Shown here: piece by piece, positions 24,956 to 33,623 of the stretch
Layout: the number at the start of each line of letters is the position of its first letter
Numbering within the stretch: the stretch's first letter is position 1
The notes under the pieces: model-generated
The model's database searches: none
The model's input: only the letters and a program-made list of their open reading frames with translations
Told to the model about the DNA's origin: nothing
Translations under genes and position numbers: made by a program
Assembly (NCBI GenBank): GCA_002483345.1
Contig: DLHS01000016.1
Location: 378,586 to 442,585, forward strand
DNA: 64,000 bases
Source of the DNA: Bacteroidetes bacterium UBA7662
GTDB lineage: Bacteria > Bacteroidota > Bacteroidia > UBA7662
Direction: 5' to 3'

Positions 24956-25786
24956 TTAGCTTTTAACTTCTCCCAGCACCATCATGGCCGACATTGTAGG
25001 GTTTACACTTCCTCCACGTGGTTCAAGCGTTACGGCGAAGGCCTGAGCCGAAGCAAAGGTTTTCATATCCAGCATAGTCATTTCTGAGGCAGAAACATCA
25101 AACACCCCTGCATCTACAGCTTTGCCATCTACTATGGCCCATAACTGATACTGTTTGTCGCTTTCGTTGGCAGGCATCGCCTGGGCCCAGAGCTTAACTT
25201 CCCCGGTTTTGGAATTCCATGCTACTACCGCTGTCGCTTCGGGAGCAGCAGGCATGCCATTGAGACGAATGATTTTGTTTTCAGCAGCACTCAGGGTTTT
25301 GTTCAGATCGGCCAGGACATTGTAACGGGCCTGGTTGATTTCAAACTGTTGTGCCAGTTGTGTTTTCTCAGCCAACAGTCCCTGATACCCCTTTTCGGCA
25401 TCCTGCCACTTGGTATAGAAAAACAAGGCGGCTCCAAAGCTTAGCACAAACAGCCCCCATGCCGCAGCAAGACCCATCGTCCAGTTCGACTTGCGGGGAG
25501 CAATGCTTCTTACTACTGTTTCTGTGGGTTTTTCCTCCTTTTCGGCTGCCGGAGCACCTTCGGATGCGTGCATCGCGGTGAGTACCTTATCACGCAAAGC
25601 GGCCGGTGGTTCCACGGCATGCACCGATGCATAAATTTCTAGTCCTGCCTGAATGGCGGTTAATTCTTCTCTAAGCTCGGGGTAGGTCGCCAACAAACGC
25701 TCCGTTTCCCGTCTTTCTGCTTCTGTGCCCAGCCCTAAGGCATAGGTCTCTAAAGCACCACTTGCTATGTATTCCTGGAGATTCAC
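24956..25786 (-). CDS. anti-sigma-K factor RskA family protein
   Basis: A 276-residue membrane protein that should hold the neighbouring ECF sigma factor inactive. The N-terminal 75 residues (LQEYIASGALETYALGLGTEAERRETERLLATYPEL) match the anti-sigma domain, followed by a linker, one membrane segment (residues about 103-125), a coiled-coil-prone stretch and the periplasmic RskA domain (VAVVAWN..TGEVKLWAQAMPANESDKQYQLWAIVDG). It follows the sigma gene with a 2-nt gap, the standard operon. In RskA systems, regulated proteolysis of the anti-sigma factor releases the sigma factor; the trigger here is unknown. Confidence 0.93.
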   Translation of the reverse strand: MNLQEYIASGALETYALGLGTEAERRETERLLATYPELREELTAIQAGLEIYASVHAVEPPAALRDKVLTAMHASEGAPAAEKEEKPTETVVRSIAPRKSNWTMGLAAAWGLFVLSFGAALFFYTKWQDAEKGYQGLLAEKTQLAQQFEINQARYNVLADLNKTLSAAENKIIRLNGMPAAPEATAVVAWNSKTGEVKLWAQAMPANESDKQYQLWAIVDGKAVDAGVFDVSASEMTMLDMKTFASAQAFAVTLEPRGGSVNPTMSAMMVLGEVKS

Positions 25787-25788
25787 CT

Positions 25789-26340
25789 TTATTCCTTTTC
25801 TTTTAACAAACCCCTGAGTACCGTAATTGCCGTTCGCACCCTCGTTTTGATGGTACCAAGCGGTATTCCGAGTAATTCGGACGCCTGTTCGTGCGTATAT
25901 CCTTTAAAATACAACAAATCGAGCACCTGCTGATGATCCGGCTTGAGCTGAGCAATGACTTCTCTGAGACCGATGGCATCTGTTTGATCCGGTGTTGACC
26001 AATCTGCTGATGACATGCTTACGTCAAACGAATCTGTTTGGATTTCAGCCCGATGCTGTTTAGACCTTAAATAGTCAATACCGGTGTTTCTGGCCACATT
26101 CAGCATCCAGGTAAAGAGGGTTCCCTTACCGGAATCGTAGCTTGCGCCAGACTTCCATATTTTCACAAAAGAATCCTGCAGCACATCCTGCGCCTTTTCC
26201 TCATCGTTCACAATGCGAAGCAAAATACCATACAAGGCTGCTGCATACTGATCATAAAGGGCCGTCATTACCGACTCCTCGCGGTTACGTAACCCGGCGA
26301 CCAATAGCTCTTCAGATACTATATTTTTTCTTGGCGACAT
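25789..26340 (-). CDS. ECF RNA polymerase sigma factor (SigK-like)
   Basis: A 183-residue sigma-70 family factor. Region 2 lies at about residues 18-85 (LYDQYAAALYGILLRIVNDEEKAQDVLQDSFVKIW, TLFTWMLNVARNTGIDYLRS) and region 4 at about 125-178 (LKPDHQQVLDLLYFKGYTHEQASELLGIPLGTIKTRVR). The start is the ATG at 26338-26340; an in-frame upstream ATG would add a non-homologous hydrophobic tail. The next gene encodes its RskA-type anti-sigma partner. It directs transcription of an unknown regulon and probably its own operon. Confidence 0.95.
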   Translation of the reverse strand: MSPRKNIVSEELLVAGLRNREESVMTALYDQYAAALYGILLRIVNDEEKAQDVLQDSFVKIWKSGASYDSGKGTLFTWMLNVARNTGIDYLRSKQHRAEIQTDSFDVSMSSADWSTPDQTDAIGLREVIAQLKPDHQQVLDLLYFKGYTHEQASELLGIPLGTIKTRVRTAITVLRGLLKEKE

Positions 26341-26501
26341 ACGAGCTGTTAAACTAAGGAGGAAAAATGAGTCCCCCAATTTTTAGCTCATGAAACCACT
26401 TCCCGGCCGCTTTGTTTTGGAGAGGAGGATTGCTTCCGTTTCTTTCTCCAACAACTTCCTGCTTTTTTCGGGAGGCAGGCTGTGGATTTGTGGATTACTG
26501 T

Positions 26502-26509
26502 TATCTTTG
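26502..26509 (+). promoter_or_regulatory. -7 element of the tRNA-Leu promoter
   Basis: TATCTTTG, an exact match to TAnnTTTG, ends 16 nt before the first base of the mature tRNA. Confidence 0.6.
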
Positions 26510-26525
26510 CCCCACTCAATTTCAC

Positions 26526-26608
26526 GCCGAAGTGGTGAAACTGGTAGACACGCACGTTTCAGGGGCGTGTGTCGCACAGACATGCGGGTTCGAGTCCCGC
26601 CTTCGGCA
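26526..26608 (+). tRNA. tRNA-Leu (anticodon CAG)
   Basis: All parts fold: acceptor stem GCCGAAG/CTTCGGC, D arm GTG/CAC with GGTAGA in the loop, anticodon stem CACGT/GCGTG with loop TTCAGGG and anticodon CAG at 26560-26562, a long variable arm TGTC/GACA typical of class II tRNAs, T arm GCGGG-TTCGAGT-CCCGC, and discriminator A. CCA is not encoded, so it must be added after transcription. It has its own promoter element and terminator. Confidence 0.97.
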
Positions 26609-26613
26609 CAACG

Positions 26614-26641
26614 GGCTGGTCAGCAATGATCAGCCTTTTTT
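26614..26641 (+). terminator. intrinsic terminator of tRNA-Leu
   Basis: Nine-base-pair stem GGCTGGTCA/TGATCAGCC with one G-U pair and a GCAA loop, followed by T6, starting 6 nt past the tRNA. Confidence 0.85.
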
Positions 26642-26829
26642 GTTTCAGCGGTGCGCCCGGCAGGTGAGCAGCTTCCCGGGATAACACCTCCTGTTTTGTG
26701 AGGAATGGCACACAAAGGCTGCATAAAAGGGCCCTCAGGTGGTTTTCAGGTTATTTTTAAATTACTTTCGTTCAGAAAGAAACTGAAATAGCCTGCCTTG
26801 CGTTGTTTCTCTGCTTTAAAGGATTGTTT

Positions 26830-26837
26830 TACCTTTG
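26830..26837 (+). promoter_or_regulatory. -7 element just before the small exported protein gene
   Basis: TACCTTTG matches TAnnTTTG exactly and ends 9 nt before the ATG at 26847, implying a leaderless or nearly leaderless transcript. Confidence 0.5.
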
Positions 26838-26846
26838 AGTATTCAT

Positions 26847-27188
26847 ATGCCACCCATTCGTATCTTTTATGTGCTTTTGGTTGCTTGCGCAACATTGCTG
26901 ATGTCGTTCCGACCGCCGGCACCTCCCGTGGCGCGTCAGGCAGTCATCATGGAAGAGGTAGTGAGCTTTGATTATGAAAATCAGGCTGAAGAAGCCGCGG
27001 GAGAAAAGAACACCAAAACAAACCAGCAGGGTCCGCTGGAAGAAATCCATGATTTACATTGTGTAACCAATCAGGATCATCAGGTTGACTGGCGGTTCGG
27101 CGCGTCGTGGACCTTGGGAAATCTGCACATTCAGCCGTTGGGGATTTCGCTGATGACTTGTTTTCAGCCTCCCGAGTTGAGGGCGTAG
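26847..27188 (+). CDS. small exported or membrane-tethered protein, unknown function
   Basis: A 113-residue protein with an N-terminal hydrophobic stretch (IRIFYVLLVACATLLMSF, residues about 4-21), with a Cys that is not in a good lipobox, then a proline-rich and acidic segment (about 22-65) and a C-terminal DWRFGASWTLGNLHIQPLGISL segment. No family is recognised. An exact -7 promoter element lies directly upstream and a hairpin terminator at 27203-27235, so it is probably a single-gene transcript, which supports a real gene. An in-frame TTG start four codons earlier is part of the promoter and was rejected. Confidence 0.55.
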   Translation: MPPIRIFYVLLVACATLLMSFRPPAPPVARQAVIMEEVVSFDYENQAEEAAGEKNTKTNQQGPLEEIHDLHCVTNQDHQVDWRFGASWTLGNLHIQPLGISLMTCFQPPELRA

Positions 27189-27202
27189 TGTAGCTTTTTT
27201 TT

Positions 27203-27235
27203 GCACCCCCGTTTTTGGTAATGGGTGCCATTTTT
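27203..27235 (+). terminator. intrinsic terminator between small protein gene and SulP gene
   Basis: Stem GCACCC/GGGTGC with a 14-nt loop, followed by CATTTTT. Confidence 0.55.
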
Positions 27236-27261
27236 CAACTTTTTCTTAATTATATACTTCC

Positions 27262-28824
27262 ATGAAATCTTTCAAGGAACAGTACCTGCCCTTTCTGCGG
27301 GGTGATATCTCCGCGGCTTTGGTAGTTTTCCTCGTGGCCTTACCGCTTTGTTTAGGTATTGCGCTGGCTTCGGGAGCCCCCCTGCTTGCCGGCATCATCG
27401 CCGGTGTAGTGGGTGCCCTTGTGATTGCGCCATTGAGCGGATCACAACTTTCGGTAAGTGGTCCTGCGGCCGGGCTTACCGTCATCATACTTACCGCCAT
27501 CCAGACGCTGGGCAGTTTTGAAGCCCTGCTGGCAGCAGTTGTGGTGGCAGGTGTAATACAAGTCGCACTTGGCTATCTGAAGGCCGGTATCATCGGTTAT
27601 TATTTCCCTTCGGCTGTCATCAAGGGGATGCTGGCCGCAATAGGTGTCATCCTGATTCTCAAGCAGATTCCCCATGCGTTCGGTTACGATGCCGTGGTCA
27701 TGGGAGATGAAAATTTCGAGCAGGCTGATAAACACAATACCTTTTCAGAGCTTTATTATGCGGTCAAATATTCTTCAACAGGAGCCATTATTATCAGTAT
27801 CGGTTCACTGGCGCTGATGCTGCTGTGGGAACTCAAGGCCCTTAAACGATTCGCGTTCTTCAGGCTGGTTCCGGGGGCTTTGGTGGCTGTATTTTTCGGA
27901 GCTGCTTTAAACAGCTATTTCCTGACCAATTTTCCTGAACTGGCCATGGCAAGCTCCCACCGGGTGGATCTCCCTAAACTGATAGGTGCCTCTGCAGGAG
28001 AAATCTTCACCTTGCCGGATTTCTCCATCCTGCAAAACCTGCAGGGATGGGTTGTTGCCGTGACCATCGCTATCGTTGCCAGCCTCGAAACACTGCTGAG
28101 CGTAGAAGCGGCAGATAAAATTGACCCCTGGAAGCGCAATACACCCACCAACAGGGAGCTAAAAGCACAAGGCGTTGGCAATGTGGTCAGCGGACTGTTG
28201 GGTGGATTGCCCATGACAGCCGTTATTGTCCGCAGTTCAGCCAATGTAAACGCCGGGGCAAAAACCAAAATGTCGGCCATATTGCATGGTGTCTATTTGC
28301 TTGCTTTTGTAGTCCTTATCCCGAATCTGCTCAACCAGATTCCGCTCGCCGCCCTGGCGATGGTTTTGATCGTAGTGGGATACAAACTCGCGAAGATCCA
28401 GCTCTTCAAAAGCATGTATAAACTGGGCTGGGATCAGTTTGTGCCCTTTCTGGCGACTATTCTGGCGGTGGTAATGAGCGACTTACTCAAGGGGATTGCC
28501 GTGGGGTTATTCTTCTCCGCTTTCTTCATCCTCAGAAACAATTTCCGAAATGCATACTTCGCCAAAAAAACGAAGACAGCCGACGGCCACGAGCTTCTGA
28601 TTACACTCTCTGAGGAAGTTTCTTTTCTTAACAAAGGCAGCATTCTGCAACTGCTGGAAGAATTACCCGACAACAGTACAGTGGTTATCAACGGCAGCGA
28701 ATCGGCCTATATTGATTATGACGTACTGGAATTGATTTCTGATTTTACAGAGAATGCTAAAATCCGAAATATTGAAGTCAAACTGATCGGCATTCCGTCG
28801 GTGAGCCCATCGCAAGGACATTAA
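27262..28824 (+). CDS. SulP family anion transporter (probable bicarbonate transporter)
   Basis: A 520-residue inner-membrane transporter. The N-terminal FRGDISAALVVFLVALPLCLGIALASGAPLLAG and the GSQLSVSGPAAGLTV motif are SulP signatures, followed by about 10 more membrane segments and a short STAS-like C-terminal domain (about residues 440-515, NGSESAYIDYDVLELISDF). SulP members carry sulfate, bicarbonate or other anions. A beta-carbonic anhydrase follows 12 nt downstream, so Na+-dependent bicarbonate uptake (BicA-like) is the most likely role; this is inference from context. The STAS part is shorter than usual but retains its nucleotide-loop-like segment. Confidence 0.93.
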   Translation: MKSFKEQYLPFLRGDISAALVVFLVALPLCLGIALASGAPLLAGIIAGVVGALVIAPLSGSQLSVSGPAAGLTVIILTAIQTLGSFEALLAAVVVAGVIQVALGYLKAGIIGYYFPSAVIKGMLAAIGVILILKQIPHAFGYDAVVMGDENFEQADKHNTFSELYYAVKYSSTGAIIISIGSLALMLLWELKALKRFAFFRLVPGALVAVFFGAALNSYFLTNFPELAMASSHRVDLPKLIGASAGEIFTLPDFSILQNLQGWVVAVTIAIVASLETLLSVEAADKIDPWKRNTPTNRELKAQGVGNVVSGLLGGLPMTAVIVRSSANVNAGAKTKMSAILHGVYLLAFVVLIPNLLNQIPLAALAMVLIVVGYKLAKIQLFKSMYKLGWDQFVPFLATILAVVMSDLLKGIAVGLFFSAFFILRNNFRNAYFAKKTKTADGHELLITLSEEVSFLNKGSILQLLEELPDNSTVVINGSESAYIDYDVLELISDFTENAKIRNIEVKLIGIPSVSPSQGH

Positions 28825-28836
28825 TTAAGACATCAC

Positions 28837-29472
28837 ATGGAAACAACCTATAAAAAACTCCTTCAGAACAATGCCGATTGGGCTGCCCAGAAGCTTGAAA
28901 TGAATCCCGATTATTTCAAAAATTTATCGCTGAAACAGAGCCCCGAATTCCTTTGGGTCGGTTGCTCAGACAGCCGTGTTCCCGCCAATGAGATCACCGG
29001 AACAGATCCCGGAGAAATTTTTGTGCACCGGAACATTGCCAATATGGTGGTGAACACCGATCTCAATTTTCTTTCCGTCTTACAATATGCGGTGGAGGTT
29101 TTGCATGTGAAGCACATCATCGTTTGCGGCCATTATGGTTGCGGGGGCGTGATAGCCGCCATGGGAAACAACAACAACGGTCTGGTCGACAAATGGCTGC
29201 GTAACATCAAAGAGGTATACGAAAAGAATCATGTAGAACTGGAGGCAATCCGTGACACAAAACAACGCGGGGACAGACTGGTTGAGCTGAATGTAATGGC
29301 TCAGGTACACAACCTGGCCAAAACAAGCATTGTACAGAAAGCCTGGAAAAACCGCAGCCTTAAAATACATGGATGGGTGTATGGCCTGGATACGGGCCGT
29401 GTACGCGATCTTGACGTGATGATGCATGAGATTGACGATCTGGAGCCCATTTTCCGCTACAACAATCTCTGA
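28837..29472 (+). CDS. can: beta-class carbonic anhydrase
   Basis: A 211-residue zinc enzyme that interconverts CO2 and bicarbonate. Zinc ligands and catalytic dyad are intact: C43 with D45 and R47 in VGCSDSRVPA, and H99 and C102 in VCGHYGCGGV. KIHGWVYGLDTGRVRDL near the C-terminus is typical. It has no signal peptide and is cytoplasmic. It forms an operon with the SulP transporter 12 nt upstream: the transporter would bring in bicarbonate and this enzyme would equilibrate it for carboxylases. A strong terminator follows directly. Confidence 0.97.
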   Translation: METTYKKLLQNNADWAAQKLEMNPDYFKNLSLKQSPEFLWVGCSDSRVPANEITGTDPGEIFVHRNIANMVVNTDLNFLSVLQYAVEVLHVKHIIVCGHYGCGGVIAAMGNNNNGLVDKWLRNIKEVYEKNHVELEAIRDTKQRGDRLVELNVMAQVHNLAKTSIVQKAWKNRSLKIHGWVYGLDTGRVRDLDVMMHEIDDLEPIFRYNNL

Positions 29473-29476
29473 TTAA

Positions 29477-29509
29477 AAAAAGCCGGCTCCTCAAAAAGCC
29501 GGCTTTTTC
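29477..29509 (+). terminator. intrinsic terminator after carbonic anhydrase
   Basis: AAAAAGCCGGC (29477-29487) pairs with GCCGGCTTTTT (29498-29508) across a 10-nt loop, 4 nt past the stop codon. The A- and T-tracts make it usable in both directions. Confidence 0.9.
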
Positions 29510-29513
29510 TCGT

Positions 29514-29737
29514 ATCGCGCTAAACCAGGGGCAGGGAACGCTTCGCCGGGAATGCAGCCGGCCACAGGCCGGCATGCTGTTTAGGCTGCGCTGATCTGGT
29601 GGGTATACCTTTAGCAGGAATTGCGCTTTTTGCTCCCAGAATAGGACCAGAAAGTCAGCGAAGCGTTCCCGGGAGCGCAGCCCCCAAACCAGCGAAGTGC
29701 GAAGCACCAGCATTCCCTGCCCCCGGTTTAGCACGAT
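29514..29737. repeat. 224-bp element with 27-bp terminal inverted repeats and nested repeats
   Basis: Ends at 29514-29540 and 29711-29737 are inverted copies matching at 24 of 27 positions, all three differences transitions (shared core GCTAAACC-GGGGCAGGGAA). Inside, GGGAACGCTTCGC (29534-29546) has a perfect inverted copy at 29658-29670, overlapping the left end, and GCCGGCC-ACA-GGCCGGC (29557-29573) is a perfect hairpin. No coding sequence. It sits between convergent genes and resembles a MITE or a structured 3' UTR of the minus-strand amidohydrolase. No clear target-site duplication is seen. Confidence 0.6.
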
Positions 29738-29755
29738 GCCTCCAGGAACATCCTG

Positions 29756-32700
29756 TTATTCGGCGTGCTCCCCTTCTGTGTCACAATGCCAGAAAGTCTC
29801 TACTTTGTAGCTCGGTTTGGCTGTTTTGGCGCCGTTTTTTCGTGCCAGAATCATCTTTTCAACCAGACGCTGCCGTTCAGCTGTCATCCGTTTTGCCCGT
29901 TCTGCTTCGGTCGACAGATCGAAATACGGGATGCCGTCTACCAGCGTGATTTCAGGCTTGCTGTACACAGAAAGCGGGTGGCCGTTCCACAGGACGATGT
30001 CTGCATCCTTGCCCGTTTTGATGCTGCCTACCCGGTCATCAACATGAAGCATTCTGGCAGGATTCAGGGTGACCATCTTCAAGGCATCTTCCTCCGACAT
30101 GCCTGTATAAAGTACCGATTTGGCTGCTTCCTGGTTCAGGCGCCTCGCCATCTCCGCATCATCAGAATTGATGGCTACATTCACCCCAACCTGGTGCATG
30201 ATGCCTGCATTGTGGGGAATGGCATCTGAAACTTCCATTTTGTAAGCCCACCAGTCCGCAAAAGTAGAGGCATTGGCCCCGTGGGCCTTCATTTTATCAG
30301 CCACTTTATAGCCTTCCAGAATGTGAGTGAAGGTGTTCACTTTAAAGCCAACCGAATCCGCCACTTTCATAAGCATATTGATTTCGCTCTGTACATAACT
30401 GTGACAGGTGATAAATCGCTGGTTGTTGCGGATTTCGTTGAGCGTTTCAAGGGTTAGGTCACGGCGGGTACCGGCAGGGTCTTTTTTTCGCTGCATTTCA
30501 TATTCTGCAGCCCGGAGAAAGCCGTCCATCATCACCTGTTCCACGCCCATGCGGGTTTGCGGGAAACGGATGGTCTGGCGGTCGCCCCAGTTCGATTGTT
30601 TGACGTTTTCTCCCAAAGCGAACTTTATGAAGCCGGGAGCACCTTCAAACTTGAGTAATTCAGGATCAGATACTCCCCAGCGTAATTTAATCAGCTGGGC
30701 CTGTCCGCCTATGCTGTTGGCAGAGCCATGCAACAGCTGAGAGCTGGTTACCCCTCCTGCCAGCTGGCGGTAGATATTTACATCATCCGGATTGAGCACA
30801 TCTCCAATCCGGACTTCCGCGGTGATGCTCCTGGAACCTTCGTTCACACCCCGGGAGATGGCAATGTGTGAATGTTCATCGATGATACCGGCGGATAGGT
30901 GTTTTCCGGTGGCATCTACTTCACGTACCTCCTTGCCATAGGCAGCAGCCACAAGGTTTTTACCTAAAGCTGCTATTTTACCGTCCTTTACCACCACATC
31001 GGTTTCTGTAAGTATCCCCTCTTTTTCATTCGTCCAAACCGTTGCCCGGCGGAAAAGAATGGTCTGGCGCGTTGGCAGACTGTCGTAACCCAGATCCGCA
31101 AACGGGACAGGGAGATATCCCTGCACAGCGGTTTTGGTCTCTTTTTCTTTTTTCTCCTTCTCCTTAAAGGCACTGACATATAACCAGCTTGTTTGTTTCT
31201 CCTGACCGGCTGCATCGGTGTATTTACCTGTCAGGTTTTTGCCCTCCTGCCACAAAATCAGTCGGTGTACACCCGGGAGATAGTCGCCCTTGCCTTCGAA
31301 CCAAACCGACCAGAAACCATTGGCATGGCTGATATTCAGCTTCAGCCGGGTGCTGTCGTTCACCAGCAACTCACCCTCAGGGCGTGTGGCTTTACCTTTG
31401 ACCTGCATTTCGTAAGTCTGCTCCGGATTGGGGGAAAACTTGTAATTCGCCCGGATATCTCTGGCATCCGGCATTGCCTGTAGGATGTAGCGTTCACCCA
31501 ATACCCAGTTGTCGTAGAGCTCCGTTTCTTTTTCGAAAAGCGGGCCACTTGAGACAATGAAGTTGGCGATTTTGCCTTTTTCAAGAGTCCCCAACAAATC
31601 AATGCAGCGTGACAACTCCGCCGGAACCGTTGTGAGTGCCGCCAACGCCGTATTTTCATTCAGACCGTATTCAACGGCCAGGCGTAGGTTGCTCCAGAAA
31701 TCAGCCGCGGCATCCACCCCGTTCCGGGTTATCGCAAATTTCACTCCCGCCTTTTCAAGCGCAGCCAGATTGCCAGGGGCCAGTTCCCAGTGTTTCATCT
31801 GACTCAGACTCACTTGCATGGCATCAAACGGGTCTTCCACATCATAGGCATTCGGAAAACTGACAGGCACCACCAGCGCTCCTTTGGTAGCTTTCACTGC
31901 TTCGATGTATTGATATTCTTCGCCGTTTCCTTTGAAAATATACTGCACCCCAAAGGCGTCGCCTGTTTTGTCTGCACGGAGCAGGTCGTATTTGTTGGGG
32001 GCATCAAACAGTTGAGGAAGGGTTTTATGTGCAACCCAGGCATCCAGGGTCTGATCTGCCAGCTGGAGTTTGTTTTTATTCTGCTGGTACCACTGTGCAT
32101 CGAGCTGTGTCTGGCGGAGCAACGCAATGCTCCCCATCAGGGAAGATGGATAATCCTGGGTAGAACTTCCTTTGCTAAACGAATATACGGCTGCCACCTG
32201 GGCACGGAGTAGTTGTTGCTGGTCGGGGCCGTCGCCCAATGCCACCATCGCTGCACTGCCCCGGGCTATCCCATCGGCCTGGTGGGTAATAACAGCGCTG
32301 AAACCGGCTTTTCGGTGGCTGGCGGCCTCCTTTCGGTCGGCATGGAAGAGCTGTGCTGCACTGCGGTCCGACTGTATGGCATCATTGGCACCATAGGCAC
32401 CTTCCCGGCCCGGGGTGAGTTGCGGACCGGCATTGCGGTTGCGTCCACCTGAGCTGCTTTTTGGCAAACCATAACTGCTGAAAAGGTCGATCAGTCCCGG
32501 ATAGATATATTTACCCTGCAAATCAAGCTCCCGGTACCCCTTGGGCAGGCTTAAACCCTTCCCGATGGCCTCGATGCGGCCATCGCGTATCAGCATGGAA
32601 CCTCCTTCCAGTTTTTGTCCGGGTGCGCTGATAATGGTCGCGTTTTTAAGCAGCCATCCGTCAGGTCGTTCATCTCTGACGCCATTGTAGGGAAAATGTG

Positions 32701-32770
32701 GCTGAGCCAGCAGCGAGGAGGCCGCCCCTGTGAAAAGGGCTAGCAGCAATAAACAAAAGCGCTTCTTCAT
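29756..32770 (-). CDS. exported double-domain amidohydrolase
   Basis: A 1004-residue protein with two tandem amidohydrolase-superfamily domains and a signal peptide (KKRFCLLLLALFTGAASSLLAQ); the ATG at 32768-32770 starts directly before it. Domain 1 (about residues 45-440) has lost the metal motif (YPGLIDLFSSYG instead of HxH). A linker with strand-rich sequence follows. Domain 2 (about 575-985) keeps HxH in IIDEHSHIAIS, HSYVQSEI and FTHILEGYK as later His ligands, and the Asp in NSDDAEMARRLNQEA, so only domain 2 should be catalytic. The substrate is unknown; imidazolonepropionase/prolidase-like families act on peptides or cyclic amides. A lone degenerate paralogue is at 6.6-7.9 kb. Confidence 0.9.
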   Translation of the reverse strand: MKKRFCLLLLALFTGAASSLLAQPHFPYNGVRDERPDGWLLKNATIISAPGQKLEGGSMLIRDGRIEAIGKGLSLPKGYRELDLQGKYIYPGLIDLFSSYGLPKSSSGGRNRNAGPQLTPGREGAYGANDAIQSDRSAAQLFHADRKEAASHRKAGFSAVITHQADGIARGSAAMVALGDGPDQQQLLRAQVAAVYSFSKGSSTQDYPSSLMGSIALLRQTQLDAQWYQQNKNKLQLADQTLDAWVAHKTLPQLFDAPNKYDLLRADKTGDAFGVQYIFKGNGEEYQYIEAVKATKGALVVPVSFPNAYDVEDPFDAMQVSLSQMKHWELAPGNLAALEKAGVKFAITRNGVDAAADFWSNLRLAVEYGLNENTALAALTTVPAELSRCIDLLGTLEKGKIANFIVSSGPLFEKETELYDNWVLGERYILQAMPDARDIRANYKFSPNPEQTYEMQVKGKATRPEGELLVNDSTRLKLNISHANGFWSVWFEGKGDYLPGVHRLILWQEGKNLTGKYTDAAGQEKQTSWLYVSAFKEKEKKEKETKTAVQGYLPVPFADLGYDSLPTRQTILFRRATVWTNEKEGILTETDVVVKDGKIAALGKNLVAAAYGKEVREVDATGKHLSAGIIDEHSHIAISRGVNEGSRSITAEVRIGDVLNPDDVNIYRQLAGGVTSSQLLHGSANSIGGQAQLIKLRWGVSDPELLKFEGAPGFIKFALGENVKQSNWGDRQTIRFPQTRMGVEQVMMDGFLRAAEYEMQRKKDPAGTRRDLTLETLNEIRNNQRFITCHSYVQSEINMLMKVADSVGFKVNTFTHILEGYKVADKMKAHGANASTFADWWAYKMEVSDAIPHNAGIMHQVGVNVAINSDDAEMARRLNQEAAKSVLYTGMSEEDALKMVTLNPARMLHVDDRVGSIKTGKDADIVLWNGHPLSVYSKPEITLVDGIPYFDLSTEAERAKRMTAERQRLVEKMILARKNGAKTAKPSYKVETFWHCDTEGEHAE

Positions 32771-32811
32771 GCTTATTTGTATACTTGTTAACGAAAGGGC
32801 AATTAACAAAA

Positions 32812-33612
32812 ATGGTCAAAAAAACCAGTTTTCAAAACGTTCCGGGCAGCTGGCGCAGCGCCGGTGAAGGCCCGGCCCTGGTGCTGCTGCACGGTTTTAC
32901 GGAGGATCACCGGGTGTGGTTACCTGTCTCAAAGGCCCTGGAAGCACAGTACAGGCTCATTCTGCCCGATTTACATGGTTCAGGCGGCACTTCCTGGCCG
33001 GCCGGAGGCAGCAGCATGGAACAAATGGCCGACTGGGTTTCTTTCATACTGGAAGAAGAAAAAGTAACAGAAGCAGTGGTTATCGGTCACAGCATGGGTG
33101 GCTATGTAACCCTTGCGCTGGCAGAAAGAGCCCCTGAAAAGTGTCGGGCTATCGGCCTTTTCTGTTCACATCCCTATGCCGACGATGAACAAAAACGACA
33201 AGGTCGCGACCGTACCATCGCCCTGATTCAGGAAAAAGGAAGCGGTAGTTTTATCAGCAGTTTCGTTCCCGGGCTTTTCGATCCCCGTAACCTGCCTGCC
33301 ATGCAGGACACAGTGGCTGAGTTACGGGCCATGAATGCAGAATTCGGGCAGGAAGCCCACATCATACAACTACAGGCCATGCGTAAACGGCCCGACAGGA
33401 CCACCCTTATGAAGCAATGGCCAAAACCCATGTTGGTGGTTGGTGGTAAACAAGACCCGATTCTGCCCTATCAGAACATCTTAAACAGTGCCGTACTGGC
33501 TCCAACCACTGTTTTTCATGGCATTGAAGGAGCCGGGCACATGGTTCATTACGAAAAACCAGAAAAAACCATCGCCCTCATCGACGAATTCATGAAATTT
33601 ACCTTTCATTAA
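32812..33612 (+). CDS. alpha/beta hydrolase
   Basis: A 266-residue cytoplasmic alpha/beta-hydrolase. Features: oxyanion strand LVLLHGFTEDHRVW, LILPDLHGSGGTS, the nucleophile elbow VVIGHSMGGYVTLAL with Ser in GHSMGG, a cap region, VGGKQDPILPY with the acidic residue, and the catalytic His in EGAGHMVHYEKPE. The fold and triad are complete; the substrate (ester, lactone or other) is not evident. The ATG at 32812 is preferred to an in-frame TTG 27 nt upstream. It is divergent from the double amidohydrolase (41 nt apart) and 11 nt before the SirB2-cytochrome gene. Confidence 0.93.
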   Translation: MVKKTSFQNVPGSWRSAGEGPALVLLHGFTEDHRVWLPVSKALEAQYRLILPDLHGSGGTSWPAGGSSMEQMADWVSFILEEEKVTEAVVIGHSMGGYVTLALAERAPEKCRAIGLFCSHPYADDEQKRQGRDRTIALIQEKGSGSFISSFVPGLFDPRNLPAMQDTVAELRAMNAEFGQEAHIIQLQAMRKRPDRTTLMKQWPKPMLVVGGKQDPILPYQNILNSAVLAPTTVFHGIEGAGHMVHYEKPEKTIALIDEFMKFTFH

Positions 33613-33623
33613 ATACCCAAACC

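Noticed and set aside
26355..26393. Perfect TAAGGAGG Shine-Dalgarno followed by an 8-codon frame overlapping a second ATG by ATGA
   Set aside because: The second frame runs through the tRNA-Leu gene and the arrangement lies opposite the sigma-factor leader; probably chance, although the SD is striking for this group.
26390..26684. Open frames covering tRNA-Leu
   Set aside because: They span a well-folded tRNA with its own promoter and terminator.
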